From NCBI RefSeq assembly GCF_002751875.1, contig NZ_NMZM01000007.1:174560-238559 (forward strand): a stretch of DNA of 64,000 nucleotides. The letters are read 5' to 3'. The position numbers and the translations under genes are program-made. Of this stretch, positions 17,534 through 25,975 are shown piece after piece. How positions within the stretch are numbered: the first letter of the stretch is position 1; each line of letters begins with the position of its first letter. The notes below the pieces were generated by a model. The model was given only the letters and a program-made list of their open reading frames with translations. It was not told where the DNA came from and searched no databases. The stretch is from Oceaniglobus indicus (lineage in GTDB: Bacteria > Pseudomonadota > Alphaproteobacteria > Rhodobacterales > Rhodobacteraceae).

Positions 17534-19609
17534 ATGAAGTTCCTCCACGTGGCTGATCTCCACCTCGACTCGCCGCTCAGGACCCAGGCGGCGCGCGACA
17601 GCGCGATGGGTGAGAGCCTGCGCGCGGCGTCGCGGCGGGTGCTGGCGCGGCTCGTCGATGCGGCCGTTTCCGAAGGCGTGGATGCCGTGCTCTTCGCCGG
17701 GGACACCTTCGATAACGACGTGGCCGACGTGGCGAGCCGCGCCGCGCTGGCGACCGAGCTTTCGCGTCTCGCCCGCGCCGGCATCCCGGCGGTCCTGATC
17801 CAGGGCAACCACGATGCGCTGCTCGACCTCGACCGCTACGGACCGGTTTCCGACGCGCTGACGGTGCTGACGCCGGATGCACCCACCTTCCGTGTCGGCG
17901 AGGCCTCGGTCCACGGCATGGGCTTCACCGCGACGCACATGGCCGAGAGCCTGCTGCCCCGCTACCCGCGCCCCGATCCAGGACGCTGGAACATCGGGCT
18001 CATGCACACCTCGCTTGACGGCGCTCCCGGGCACGATCCCTACGCCCCCTGCGCGCTGGCGGACTTGGTCGGGCATGGCTTTGATTATTGGGCGCTCGGT
18101 CACATCCACAAGCGGGCGGTGCACGAGGCCGAAGGCACGCTTGTCGTGATGCCGGGCATCCCCCAGGCGATGGTGCATCTGCATGAGGCGCAGAAGGCGC
18201 GCTCGGAGGTCGAGCAGACGGTCCTTCGCGCGGCCGAAGGTATTGCAGGCGATCCGCCTGCCGGACAGGATGCCGTCGCCGCCGCGCGGCGCCTGCACAG
18301 GGCATTGGAAGAGAGGCGGATCCGCATCTCCGAGAAAATGGTCCGCGGCCTCGAGGCGCAGAAAAAGACGAAAGAGAAAGCCCACGCCGATGCCGTGGCT
18401 GCCTACGAGGCGCGGGTTTCCGGACTTTGGTGCGCGGACTTGGGCGTCGAAAGGATACTTCGGATCGGCGACGACCTTGCCGAGCTCGCGGAGTTGCACG
18501 GGAAGGCGCGGGACCTCGACCGCCGGGTGGGCCTACTGGAAGCCGCCCGTGCAGCTTTCGACGGGCGGGCAGGAGCGCTGCGCGACAAGCTCGGGCTGCG
18601 CGAGGACAGCCCGGTGGACGAGACGCTGCGCCTCGCCCGAGAGCGCACGAAGAGCGCGGCGGAAACCGCCCGTCGGATCGAGGAGACCCGCAGGACGCGC
18701 GAAAAGGTAGAGGCGGAACGCGAGCGTCAGGCCCGCTCGGTGGAGCGAGCCGCCAAAGAGATCGCCACTGTCTTCCAGGGCCAGGAGATCGCTCCCGGGG
18801 ACGCCCCGCTGCGCGCCCTGCGCCGCCTTCTGGACCGGGACGGGCTGCGCACCGAGATCGCTGAACTGAACGCAGAGCGCGCCAGGGCCGCCGAGGGGTT
18901 CGATGCCGACGCGCTATCCGCCGAGGAGGCCGAAACCGACCCGGTCCGCACCGACACTTTGCGCGAGGCCGTGGAGGATGCGGAGACGGACCGGGAGGAG
19001 GCCATCGGCCGACGGGGCGAGGCGCGGCAGGCGTTGAACGGCGCGCTCGGCACCGTCGGCGGCGTGGACCAGGGGCAAGCGCGGGCCGCCCTTCTGGAAG
19101 AGCTGCGCGAGGCCGCGCGCCGTGCCGCCGAGACCCGGATCGGCCTGATGGCGGCATCCGGAGCGCTGCGCCGTCTTCGGGAGGATCGGCGCGGCCCGAT
19201 GCTTGCCTCCGCGGAACGGGCCTTCGCGCGCATGACCGGCGGGGAATGGCCGCGGTTGGAGGCGCAGCCGACGGGGGCGGGCGAGCGGCTCGTCGGCATC
19301 CGCGACGGCCAGCCGGTCGCCGCCGACGCCATGTCCACCGGCACGCGCGGCCAGCTCTACCTGGCGCTGCGGGTGGCCGGCCATGCCGATTTCACCGCCC
19401 GCTTCGGGGCGCTTCCGTTCCTGACCGACGACATCCTCGAAACCTTCGACGACACCCGCGCGGCCGCGGCCCTGTCGCTGACCGCGGAGATGGGGCGGAC
19501 CGGACAGGCGATCATGTTCACCCATCACCGCCACCTCGTCCACCTGGGGCGCGATGTAAGGCGTCCTCCGAAAGCGCGAGAAGCCGCTCGGTGGTGTCCT
19601 CCAGCGTAG
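17534..19609 (+). pseudogene. In-frame fusion of Mre11/SbcD-like nuclease to C-terminal half of YhaN-like ATPase
   Basis: A 691-codon frame. Residues 1-211 are an almost complete calcineurin-type nuclease: VADLHLD (D8, H10), FAGDTFDND (D57), QGNHD (N92, H93), GLMHTS (H158) and GHIHKR (H190, H192). At about residue 211, just after VVMPGIPQ, the protein jumps to long Glu/Arg/Ala-rich coiled coil (about 215-590) and then the C-terminal ATPase lobe, with signature MSTGTRGQLYLAL near 600, Walker B FLTDDILETFDD near 631 and H-loop FTHH near 664. No Walker A is present. In relatives these are two adjacent genes, so a deletion has joined them in frame. The 3' end is also cut at about 19550 and runs into foreign sequence. 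It may be decayed or an accidental but translatable fusion. Confidence 0.75.
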
Positions 19610-20537
19610 TTATCAGCGCGGCTTCCACCTCGTCATGAAAGCGACTCACAGCGGCTTCGTCTTCTTTGGACGGCCGCCGATATTTTCGGTTACCCATGTT
19701 GCTGACGGGCCAGCAGGGGAGCATCCTTGCCAGAATGCCTTGGCCGATCAGGAATTCGTCGCCGTAGGTGTCACGGATGAGAGTCGGCTGGAACATGAGA
19801 TTGATCGTTGTTGCAGTGGGAGGCAAATAGCCGTCCCCTTCCTGCCCGGCTCGCGGACGGACGAAATAGTCGCCATCCCAGAATTTCGAGACGATGCCGC
19901 TCGTTTTCGCGCGCTGGTCCTTGGACATGGAATGACCTCCCCAGAAGCTGGCAGCTTCGTCCGTGAACCAGCCCAGAAACCCGCATCCGGACGCGATTGT
20001 CTTGAAGGCGCCCTCGATAGTTGGTTCCGTCACGAGGAAGCTCGGACAGACCGGAGCAGAAGGCTTTTCTTCTCCGCGTCCGGCGCTTGCGATTTCCGAC
20101 TTGTGGCGCGCCATGGCGATCTCGTGTTCCTTCCGGAGACGCATGATCACACGGTTGACCCCGGTCTTCGCGATCTTGTCGGCGGCGCTCTTGCGCTCTC
20201 CGGATAGTGCGATCGTGACGCAGGCCACAGTTGCGGTCGCAGGCGATCCGAGAGTATCCACCTTCGCCCGGCTCCCCGCGACCAGCGAGGCCACGGATAG
20301 CACTGATTGAGCGGCAATTGCAGCCGGTCCCTGCGTCTTTCTCACGATCGCCTCGGCTGCGCTGCGGAGCTTCGGTGTCAGGCTTTCCAGCGGGAAAGCG
20401 GTGGTCGGCGGTTCCGCGTGAGGCAGCGGTACGGGCTCTTGGGGCGGAGGGGCGGTGTCGCCGGACGGGACTGAAAAGTTCGGCTTCGACGCGTTCGCGT
20501 CACCCCTGCCGACGAGGGACCTGATACGGGCAAGCAT
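19518..20537 (-). pseudogene. DUF3987 (YfjI-like) protein, C-terminally truncated
   Basis: About 340 codons from MLARIRSLVGRG at 20537, which has a GGAGATCAGGA ribosome site. After a Pro-rich linker comes the DUF3987 core: AAEAIVRKTQGPAAIAAQSV, TVACVTIALSGERKSAADK, LVTEPTIEGAFKTIA, FTDEAASFWGGHSMS. Such helicase/primase-like proteins are usual cargo of integrative elements. The frame runs out over the truncated ATPase sequence and ends at 19518, so its C-terminal half is gone. It is convergent with, and overlaps, the nuclease-ATPase fusion at a recombination junction near 19550. Confidence 0.75.
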
Positions 20538-20691
20538 TCCTGATCTCCGTTGCTGCTCGGGTTGTGACCAGGAGATCGGTCGATCGGTTTTCCGGCGGAA
20601 ACGGCAAGAAGCGGATTCTTGCGGTGGATGATGAAATTCCTGTGATAGGGCGGATGGAAGTAACTGGGTAGAACTGAAGGTGGCGTCGTGA

Positions 20692-20710
20692 GTTGCTACG
20701 CCGTAGCAAC
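20692..20710. promoter_or_regulatory. 19-base perfect dyad upstream of DUF3987 and dusA
   Basis: GTTGCTACGCCGTAGCAAC has 9-base perfect arms around a single central base. It lies in the 254-base gap between the DUF3987 start and the dusA start. Such dyads in element ends are usually repressor, AlpA or excisionase sites, so it is a candidate operator or recombination-accessory site. Function is inferred. Confidence 0.5.
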
Positions 20711-20791
20711 ACGGCTCGCGAAACCCGGCGAAATAAGGCATAACCCGCCGGAATGGAGTAGTTTTGAAGCTGAACAGCCGACGGGTAAAGA

Positions 20792-21814
20792 ATGATTAGT
20801 AAAGCAAAATCAGATGCTTGCGGTTCTTCTCGGCTTTCCGTGGCACCCATGATGGACTGGACCGACCGGCATTGCCGCATGTTTCATCGTGAGTTGTCCC
20901 GGAATGCGTTGCTTTATACCGAGATGGTGACAGCGCCGGCGTTGGTTCGCGGCGGCGCGCTGCATCTGCTTGAACATGATCCGGCAGAAGCGCCGGTTGC
21001 GTTGCAGCTTGGAGGTTCGGACCCACAGGAACTGGCGCGGGCGGCCCGCCTGGGGGCTGATGCGGGGTATGGCGAGGTGAACCTGAACTGTGGGTGTCCT
21101 TCGGACCGTGTGCAATCGGGCAGCTTTGGCGCGGTTCTGATGGAAAAGCCGGACCTTGTGGCCGATTGCGTGGCGGCGATGATCGACGCGGTGCCGGGTG
21201 ATCTGCCGGTGACGGTGAAATGCCGCATCGGCGTGGATGATCAATCCCCGCACGACAGTCTGCCCGCGTTTCTGGAACGGATTGCGGCGGCCGGCGTGCG
21301 TCGCGTGCAGATCCATGCCCGCAAGGCTTGGCTGCAGGGGCTTTCGCCCAAGCAGAACCGCGATGTGCCGCCTCTGGATCACGATCTGGTCGTTGCCATG
21401 AAACAGGCGTTTCCCGACCTGCATGTTTCGATCAACGGCGGCATCGAGACGCTGGAGCAGGCGCAGGGGCTGTTGGCGCGCGGTCTGGATGGGGTGATGA
21501 TCGGGCGGGCGGCCTATCATGCGCCGTTCGACATCCTGGGCGACGCCGACGCGCGGATCTTCGGTCGGCCGGCGCAGACGCGCACCCGCGCCGACGTGGC
21601 ACGGGCGATGTATCCGTATATCGACGCACACCTCGGCGCCGGCGGTCGCCTCAACCAGATCACGCGGCACATGCTGGGGCTGTTCGCGGGTCAGCCGGGG
21701 GCGCGGCACTGGCGGCGGACCCTGTCCGACGGCAGCCATCGTGCCGGTGCCGGCATCGAGGTGCTTGAAGAGGCATTGCGCCGGGTGGCCGATGCCACGC
21801 CCGTGGCGGTCTAG
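20792..21814 (+). CDS. dusA: tRNA-dihydrouridine(20/20a) synthase
   Basis: A 340-residue FMN enzyme reducing uridine in the tRNA D-loop. Motifs: SVAPMMDWTDRHCRMFHREL at residues 16-35, catalytic cysteine in NLNCGCPSDRVQSG, RRVQIHARKAWLQGLSPKQN, and SINGGIETLEQA. The first 14 codons (MISKAKSDACGSSR) are unusually AT-rich compared with the rest, as expected if an element integrated in the 5' end supplied a new start. The 3' end converges on DUF1289 with a 4-base overlap. Confidence 0.95.
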   Translation: MISKAKSDACGSSRLSVAPMMDWTDRHCRMFHRELSRNALLYTEMVTAPALVRGGALHLLEHDPAEAPVALQLGGSDPQELARAARLGADAGYGEVNLNCGCPSDRVQSGSFGAVLMEKPDLVADCVAAMIDAVPGDLPVTVKCRIGVDDQSPHDSLPAFLERIAAAGVRRVQIHARKAWLQGLSPKQNRDVPPLDHDLVVAMKQAFPDLHVSINGGIETLEQAQGLLARGLDGVMIGRAAYHAPFDILGDADARIFGRPAQTRTRADVARAMYPYIDAHLGAGGRLNQITRHMLGLFAGQPGARHWRRTLSDGSHRAGAGIEVLEEALRRVADATPVAV

Positions 21815-22065
21815 TCCGACCCCTCGCGCCGCAGCCGGCCTGCGCGCCCGCCGCGCCGCACCTTCAGGCGCACCGCGCGCTCGGGCAGCTCGTTCATCAG
21901 CGCGCGGCGGGTTTCATTGTCGAGCTTCGACCAGGCGGCGATCTCATCGGTTGTACGATAGCAGCCGATGCAGATCCGCTCGACCGGGTGGACGACGCAG
22001 ACCTTGACGCAGGGCGACAACGGTTCCTCGCGCCGCCAGATCAGATCGGGATCGATGTCTTTCAT
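21811..22065 (-). CDS. DUF1289 domain small cysteine protein
   Basis: An 84-residue protein with the family's metal-binding-like pattern SPCVKVCVVHPVERICIGCY (Cys-x3-Cys...Cys-x2-Cys), followed by TTDEIAAW and a basic tail. DUF1289 proteins are often next to other small oxidoreductase or recombination genes; the function is unknown. It overlaps the ruvX stop by 4 bases and dusA on the opposite strand by 4 bases. Confidence 0.88.
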   Translation of the reverse strand: MKDIDPDLIWRREEPLSPCVKVCVVHPVERICIGCYRTTDEIAAWSKLDNETRRALMNELPERAVRLKVRRGGRAGRLRREGSD

Positions 22066-22544
22066 GGGCGAGGGTTTTCCTTCAGATGACGCAAACGATC
22101 CAGTGCCCCCTGGAGGATATAGCCGGCGGCGACATGATCGATGATCTCGGCGCGACGCCGACGGGACGTATCCGCCTCGATCAGGGCGCGTTCGGCGGCG
22201 ACGGTGGACAGGCGTTCATCCCAGAACACCAGGGGCAGATCGCTCAGGCGTGACAGGTTGCGGGCGAAGGCCCGTGTCGCCTGGGCGCGGGGCCCTTCGC
22301 TGCCATCCATGTTGCGTGGCAGGCCCAAGACCAGACCGCCGACCTCGCGCTTCGCACAGATCTCAAGCAGGCGGGCGGCGTCCAGTGTGAACTTCTTGCG
22401 CCGGATCGTTTCGGACGGCGTGGCGATGGACCAGAGCACGTCGGAAATCGCCACACCGATGGTCTGGGTGCCGAGGTCGAGCCCGGCCAGCGGGCGCCGC
22501 GCGGGCAGGGCGGCCGCAAAGGTTTCGACGTCGTCGGTGATCAT
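22062..22544 (-). CDS. ruvX: RuvX/YqgF RNase H-like putative Holliday junction resolvase / pre-16S rRNA nuclease
   Basis: A 160-residue protein with LAGLDLGTQTIGVAISD near residue 20, GGLVLGLPRNMDGSEGPRA, FWDERLSTVAAERAL and HVAAGYILQGALD, covering the YqgF acidic active site (Asp in GLDLG, Glu in DERLS, Asp in IIDHVAA). The start MITDDVETFAAAL at 22544 overlaps the ccmI stop by ATGA; the longer open frame is the ccmI shadow. Confidence 0.92.
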   Translation of the reverse strand: MITDDVETFAAALPARRPLAGLDLGTQTIGVAISDVLWSIATPSETIRRKKFTLDAARLLEICAKREVGGLVLGLPRNMDGSEGPRAQATRAFARNLSRLSDLPLVFWDERLSTVAAERALIEADTSRRRRAEIIDHVAAGYILQGALDRLRHLKENPRP

Positions 22545-23770
22545 GGCTGCACTCCGGCGCGTTCGGCCGCCTCGTTGAGGGTGCGCATCGCCGCGGCATC
22601 GTCGGCAAAGACGCCGCGCGCCTCGCTCAGGATCGCGCCGGCCTGATCGTCGCGCCCCAGCACCGCAAGCGACACGATCAGGCGCACCCAATCCTCGGGC
22701 GGTCCGCCGGCATCGGCCAGGCGGGCCGACAGGTTGGCCACCATGCCTTCGATGGCGGCCTGGCGATCTTCGGCGCCAAGGGCTGCCATGGCCTCGACAT
22801 CCGCAGCATCTGGGCCGCCCCGCTCGGGCTGGGTATAGCGAACGCCGGCCAAGGCGGCCAGTTCGTCGATCTGCGCGCGGATCGGTGCGATCCAGGGCGC
22901 GGTTTCGGGCCCCCGCGCCAGCAGATCGCGCCAGATCCGGAACGTCAGATCCGGCCGCCCCGTCTGGGCATGAAGCAAGCCGGTATAATATCGGGCGGTC
23001 GGCTGATGACTGTCGCGCTGCAACGCGGCGCTCAGGGCGGCTTCGGCCTCGGGCGAGACATAGCCGCCGGCGGCATAGATCAGGTATTCGGCCAGTTCGG
23101 CGTGGTCCTCGGCGGTGGCATCGGCGCCTTTCAACGCGATCACGCGGCCCTGGGCGGCGGCGGCGGCGCCGAACCTGTTCAACCCGGCCTCGTTGCGGGC
23201 CAGCAGGCGCTGGCCTTCCAGATCGTCGGGCCGCGTTTCCATCGTGGCGCGCAGCCGGTCCATCAGCGTCAGGAACGACGGGTCGGCGGTGGCGCGCGCC
23301 CGCGCTTCGGCCTCGGCGGTGATGGCGGCGGCCTCGGCTTCGGCGGCCTCCTGCCCGGGCCGCGATTGGCGCGCCTGATCCGCCATCTCGATCCGGGTCT
23401 GCAGCGGCAGATCGGGATACCCCGGCGCCCCGATCGCACCATAGATGGCCAGCCCGCCGCCGATCACCAGCGCCGTCGTTCCGGCCACGGCCAGCCATGT
23501 CGCCGGTTTCGGTGCCATCCGGGCCGGTTGCTGCGCCTTCGTGGCGCGATCGGCCTCGAGCAGGCGGCGCGACACCTCGATCCGCACGCGGGCGGCTTCG
23601 TCGGGCTCCAGCGTGCCGCGTGCCAGATCGCGGTCGATCTCGTCCAGTTGATCACGATAGATCCGCACGTCGGACGATGCGTCGACCGTGGCGCCCGCGG
23701 GCCGTGTCAGCGACAACCCGATCAGCGCGGCGACCACGCCGGCCAGCGCAATGGCTATTCCCCAGAACAT
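22541..23770 (-). CDS. ccmI: Cytochrome c biogenesis protein CcmI (CycH)
   Basis: A 409-residue membrane protein that presents apocytochrome c to the heme ligation complex. An N-terminal helix (MFWGIAIALAGVVAALIGL) is followed by a cytoplasmic heptad region, a second helix near residue 95 (WLAVAGTTALVIGGGLAIYG), then a periplasmic TPR domain (LEGQRLLARNEAGLNRFGAA, HAELAEYLIYAAGGY). Start 23770 is chosen because the first helix begins there. The other ccm genes are not in the window. Confidence 0.9.
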   Translation of the reverse strand: MFWGIAIALAGVVAALIGLSLTRPAGATVDASSDVRIYRDQLDEIDRDLARGTLEPDEAARVRIEVSRRLLEADRATKAQQPARMAPKPATWLAVAGTTALVIGGGLAIYGAIGAPGYPDLPLQTRIEMADQARQSRPGQEAAEAEAAAITAEAEARARATADPSFLTLMDRLRATMETRPDDLEGQRLLARNEAGLNRFGAAAAAQGRVIALKGADATAEDHAELAEYLIYAAGGYVSPEAEAALSAALQRDSHQPTARYYTGLLHAQTGRPDLTFRIWRDLLARGPETAPWIAPIRAQIDELAALAGVRYTQPERGGPDAADVEAMAALGAEDRQAAIEGMVANLSARLADAGGPPEDWVRLIVSLAVLGRDDQAGAILSEARGVFADDAAAMRTLNEAAERAGVQP

Positions 23771-23957
23771 CGGACCCCTTTCCGCCAATTCACCCCTATC
23801 TGCCCTGCGCGCGCGCCGAATGCCAGTGCGGCGCGGCAACCGGTCACAGCGTTTTGCACGGTGGTTGTCGCAAACCGTCGCGCAGATGCCGTTCCGTGGA
23901 TGGGCCTGCCGTGATATTCGCCGCTAAGCCGGACGGGCAGGTTCCGTCCGCGCCCAA

Positions 23958-25217
23958 GTGAAAGGCCGCCCGTTGCAGCGCTATTCCGTCTTTGCCGTCG
24001 CCCGCGAGGCCCTGCGTTTCCACAAGGGGTGGCAGCGTGCGTGGCGATCGCCCGCGCCGAAGAAACGCTATGACGCGATCATTGTCGGGGCCGGCGGGCA
24101 CGGGTTGGCGACGGCCTATTGGCTGGGCCGCAACCACGGGATCCGCAACGTGGCGATCCTTGAAAAGGGCTGGCTTGGCGGTGGCAATACCGGGCGCAAC
24201 ACGACGATCATCCGCTCCAACTATCTCCAGGATCCGTCGGCCGCGATCTATGAGAAATCGCGCAGCCTGTACGAGACGATGAGCCAGGATCTGAACTACA
24301 ACGTGATGTTCAGCCCGCGCGGCGTCATCATGCTGGCCCAGACCCACCACGAGGTGCGCGGATACCAACGGACCGCCCACGCCAACGCGCTGCAGGGGGT
24401 GACGACCGAATTCATCGGCCCGGACAGGGTGAAGAAACTGGTGCCGATCATCAACATTCACGGCCCACGCTATCCCGTGCTGGGCGGGCTCTGGCAGGCG
24501 CGCGGCGGGACCGCCCGCCACGACGCTGTGGCCTGGGGGTATGCCCGCGCCTGTTCCGACATGGGAATGGACGTGATCCAGCAGTGCGAGGTGACGGCGA
24601 TCCGCCGCGACGGTGGCCGCGTCACCGGCGTTGCCACCACCAAGGGCGACATCGCCTGCGACAAGCTGGGCCTTGTCGTGGCGGGGCATTCCGGCGTGCT
24701 GGCCGACATGGCCGGCTTCCGCCTGCCGATCGAATCCGTCGCGCTTCAGGCGCTGGTGTCCGAGCCGATCAAACCCTGCATGGACGTCGTGGTGATGGCC
24801 AATACGGTGCACGGCTACATGAGCCAGTCGGACAAGGGCGAGATGGTCATCGGCGGCGGCGCCGACGGCTACAACAACTATACCCAGCGCGGCAGCTTCC
24901 ACCATATCGAGGAAACCGTGCGCGCCCTGGTCGAAACCTTTCCGATGATCTCGCGCCTCAAGATGCTGCGCCAATGGGGCGGCATCGTGGACATGACCGG
25001 TGACCGCTCGCCCATCCTGTCGAAAACACCGGTGGATGGCATCTTCGTCAACTGCGGCTGGGGCACGGGCGGGTTCAAGGCGATCCCCGGATCAGGCTGG
25101 GCCATGGCCGAGCTGATGGCCAAGGGCACATCGCCGCTGGCCGATCCATTCAGCATGTTCCGCTTCCGCGAAGGGCGCTTCATCGACGAAAGCGTCGCGG
25201 CAGGGGTGGCGCACTGA
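23958..25217 (+). CDS. soxB: Sarcosine oxidase beta subunit
   Basis: A 419-residue flavoprotein subunit of heterotetrameric sarcosine oxidase, which oxidatively demethylates sarcosine and passes the methyl to tetrahydrofolate. The dinucleotide site is IIVGAGGHGLATAYWLG at residues 41-57. GGTARHDAVAW around residue 188 carries the histidine expected to bind FMN covalently. It is the first gene of the sox operon, and length is normal for the family. Confidence 0.95.
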   Translation: MKGRPLQRYSVFAVAREALRFHKGWQRAWRSPAPKKRYDAIIVGAGGHGLATAYWLGRNHGIRNVAILEKGWLGGGNTGRNTTIIRSNYLQDPSAAIYEKSRSLYETMSQDLNYNVMFSPRGVIMLAQTHHEVRGYQRTAHANALQGVTTEFIGPDRVKKLVPIINIHGPRYPVLGGLWQARGGTARHDAVAWGYARACSDMGMDVIQQCEVTAIRRDGGRVTGVATTKGDIACDKLGLVVAGHSGVLADMAGFRLPIESVALQALVSEPIKPCMDVVVMANTVHGYMSQSDKGEMVIGGGADGYNNYTQRGSFHHIEETVRALVETFPMISRLKMLRQWGGIVDMTGDRSPILSKTPVDGIFVNCGWGTGGFKAIPGSGWAMAELMAKGTSPLADPFSMFRFREGRFIDESVAAGVAH

Positions 25218-25290
25218 TGAACTTTCTTCGGAACAACCTGACGGACCCGGCGATTGCAGTGTCACATGACATGTTCAGGAGAATTGGCGC

Positions 25291-25500
25291 ATGGCTGAAG
25301 ATAACAAATCGGGCAACGCGATGCCTTTCATCGTCGGGGGGCTGGTCGTTGCCGTGGCGGTCATTGCCTATGTCCTGTTTGCGACGGACGGCGGCGACAC
25401 GGCAGGCACCGGAGGCGGCGACGTCAACGTCACTGTCGAAGGCGCCGGCGATGCGGCGGACAATGCCCCCGACGCGGTCGAAGAATCAACCGGCAACTGA
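25291..25500 (+). CDS. Small single-pass membrane protein inside the sox operon
   Basis: A 69-residue protein: a short polar N-terminus, one hydrophobic helix (MPFIVGGLVVAVAVIAYVLF at residues 11-30), then a Gly/Asp-rich, acidic, probably periplasmic tail. The start at 25291 has an AGGAG ribosome site about 10 bases upstream. It lies between soxB and soxD on the same strand. No homologous function is recognised. Confidence 0.65.
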   Translation: MAEDNKSGNAMPFIVGGLVVAVAVIAYVLFATDGGDTAGTGGGDVNVTVEGAGDAADNAPDAVEESTGN

Positions 25501-25578
25501 CGCGCGGACGTTCCGGTCGCCGGGCAATGCGGGGCGGGGGCAATCGTGCGTCCGCTCCCTTCCGCGTCTGGACATTCC

Positions 25579-25896
25579 ATGCTGATCCTCACCTGTCCGA
25601 ACTGCGGTATCGCCGCGGATGAAACCGAACTGTCCCCCGGTGGTCAGGCGCATCTGAAACGTTTCGGCCCGGGATCGGACGATTCCGATTTCGAAGGCTA
25701 CCTGTTCCTGCGCGACAACCCGCGCGGCGTTCATTTCGAACGCTGGCGCCACGCCATGGGCTGTGGCAAGTGGTTTCACGCCGCGCGCTGCACCGTCACG
25801 AACGAGGTGTTCGCGACCTATTCGGCCCAGACCAGCGAACCGCCGCAGGACGTGCTGGACCGGATCACCGCCCGCCGCCCGGACTGGCAATCATGA
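25579..25896 (+). CDS. soxD: Sarcosine oxidase delta subunit
   Basis: A 105-residue zinc-binding subunit that stabilises the sarcosine oxidase tetramer. The zinc ligands are visible: CPNCG at residues 6-10 and HAMGCGKWFHAARC around residues 59-72. Also typical are DFEGYLFLRDNPRGVHFERW. The ATG at 25579 (MLILTCPNCG) is the standard family start; an in-frame upstream extension is unlikely. Confidence 0.95.
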   Translation: MLILTCPNCGIAADETELSPGGQAHLKRFGPGSDDSDFEGYLFLRDNPRGVHFERWRHAMGCGKWFHAARCTVTNEVFATYSAQTSEPPQDVLDRITARRPDWQS

Positions 25897-25975
25897 TGGC
25901 CCGACCTTTGCAATTTCTTGCTGATGGAAATGCTCACCTTCCGCCCGCCGTTGCCAAATCCGAAAGGGCCGTTCC

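Noticed and set aside
15826..20791. A tyrosine or serine recombinase gene to drive the island beside dusA
   Set aside because: No recombinase frame or catalytic motif was found in either strand of the interval; the integrase appears lost.
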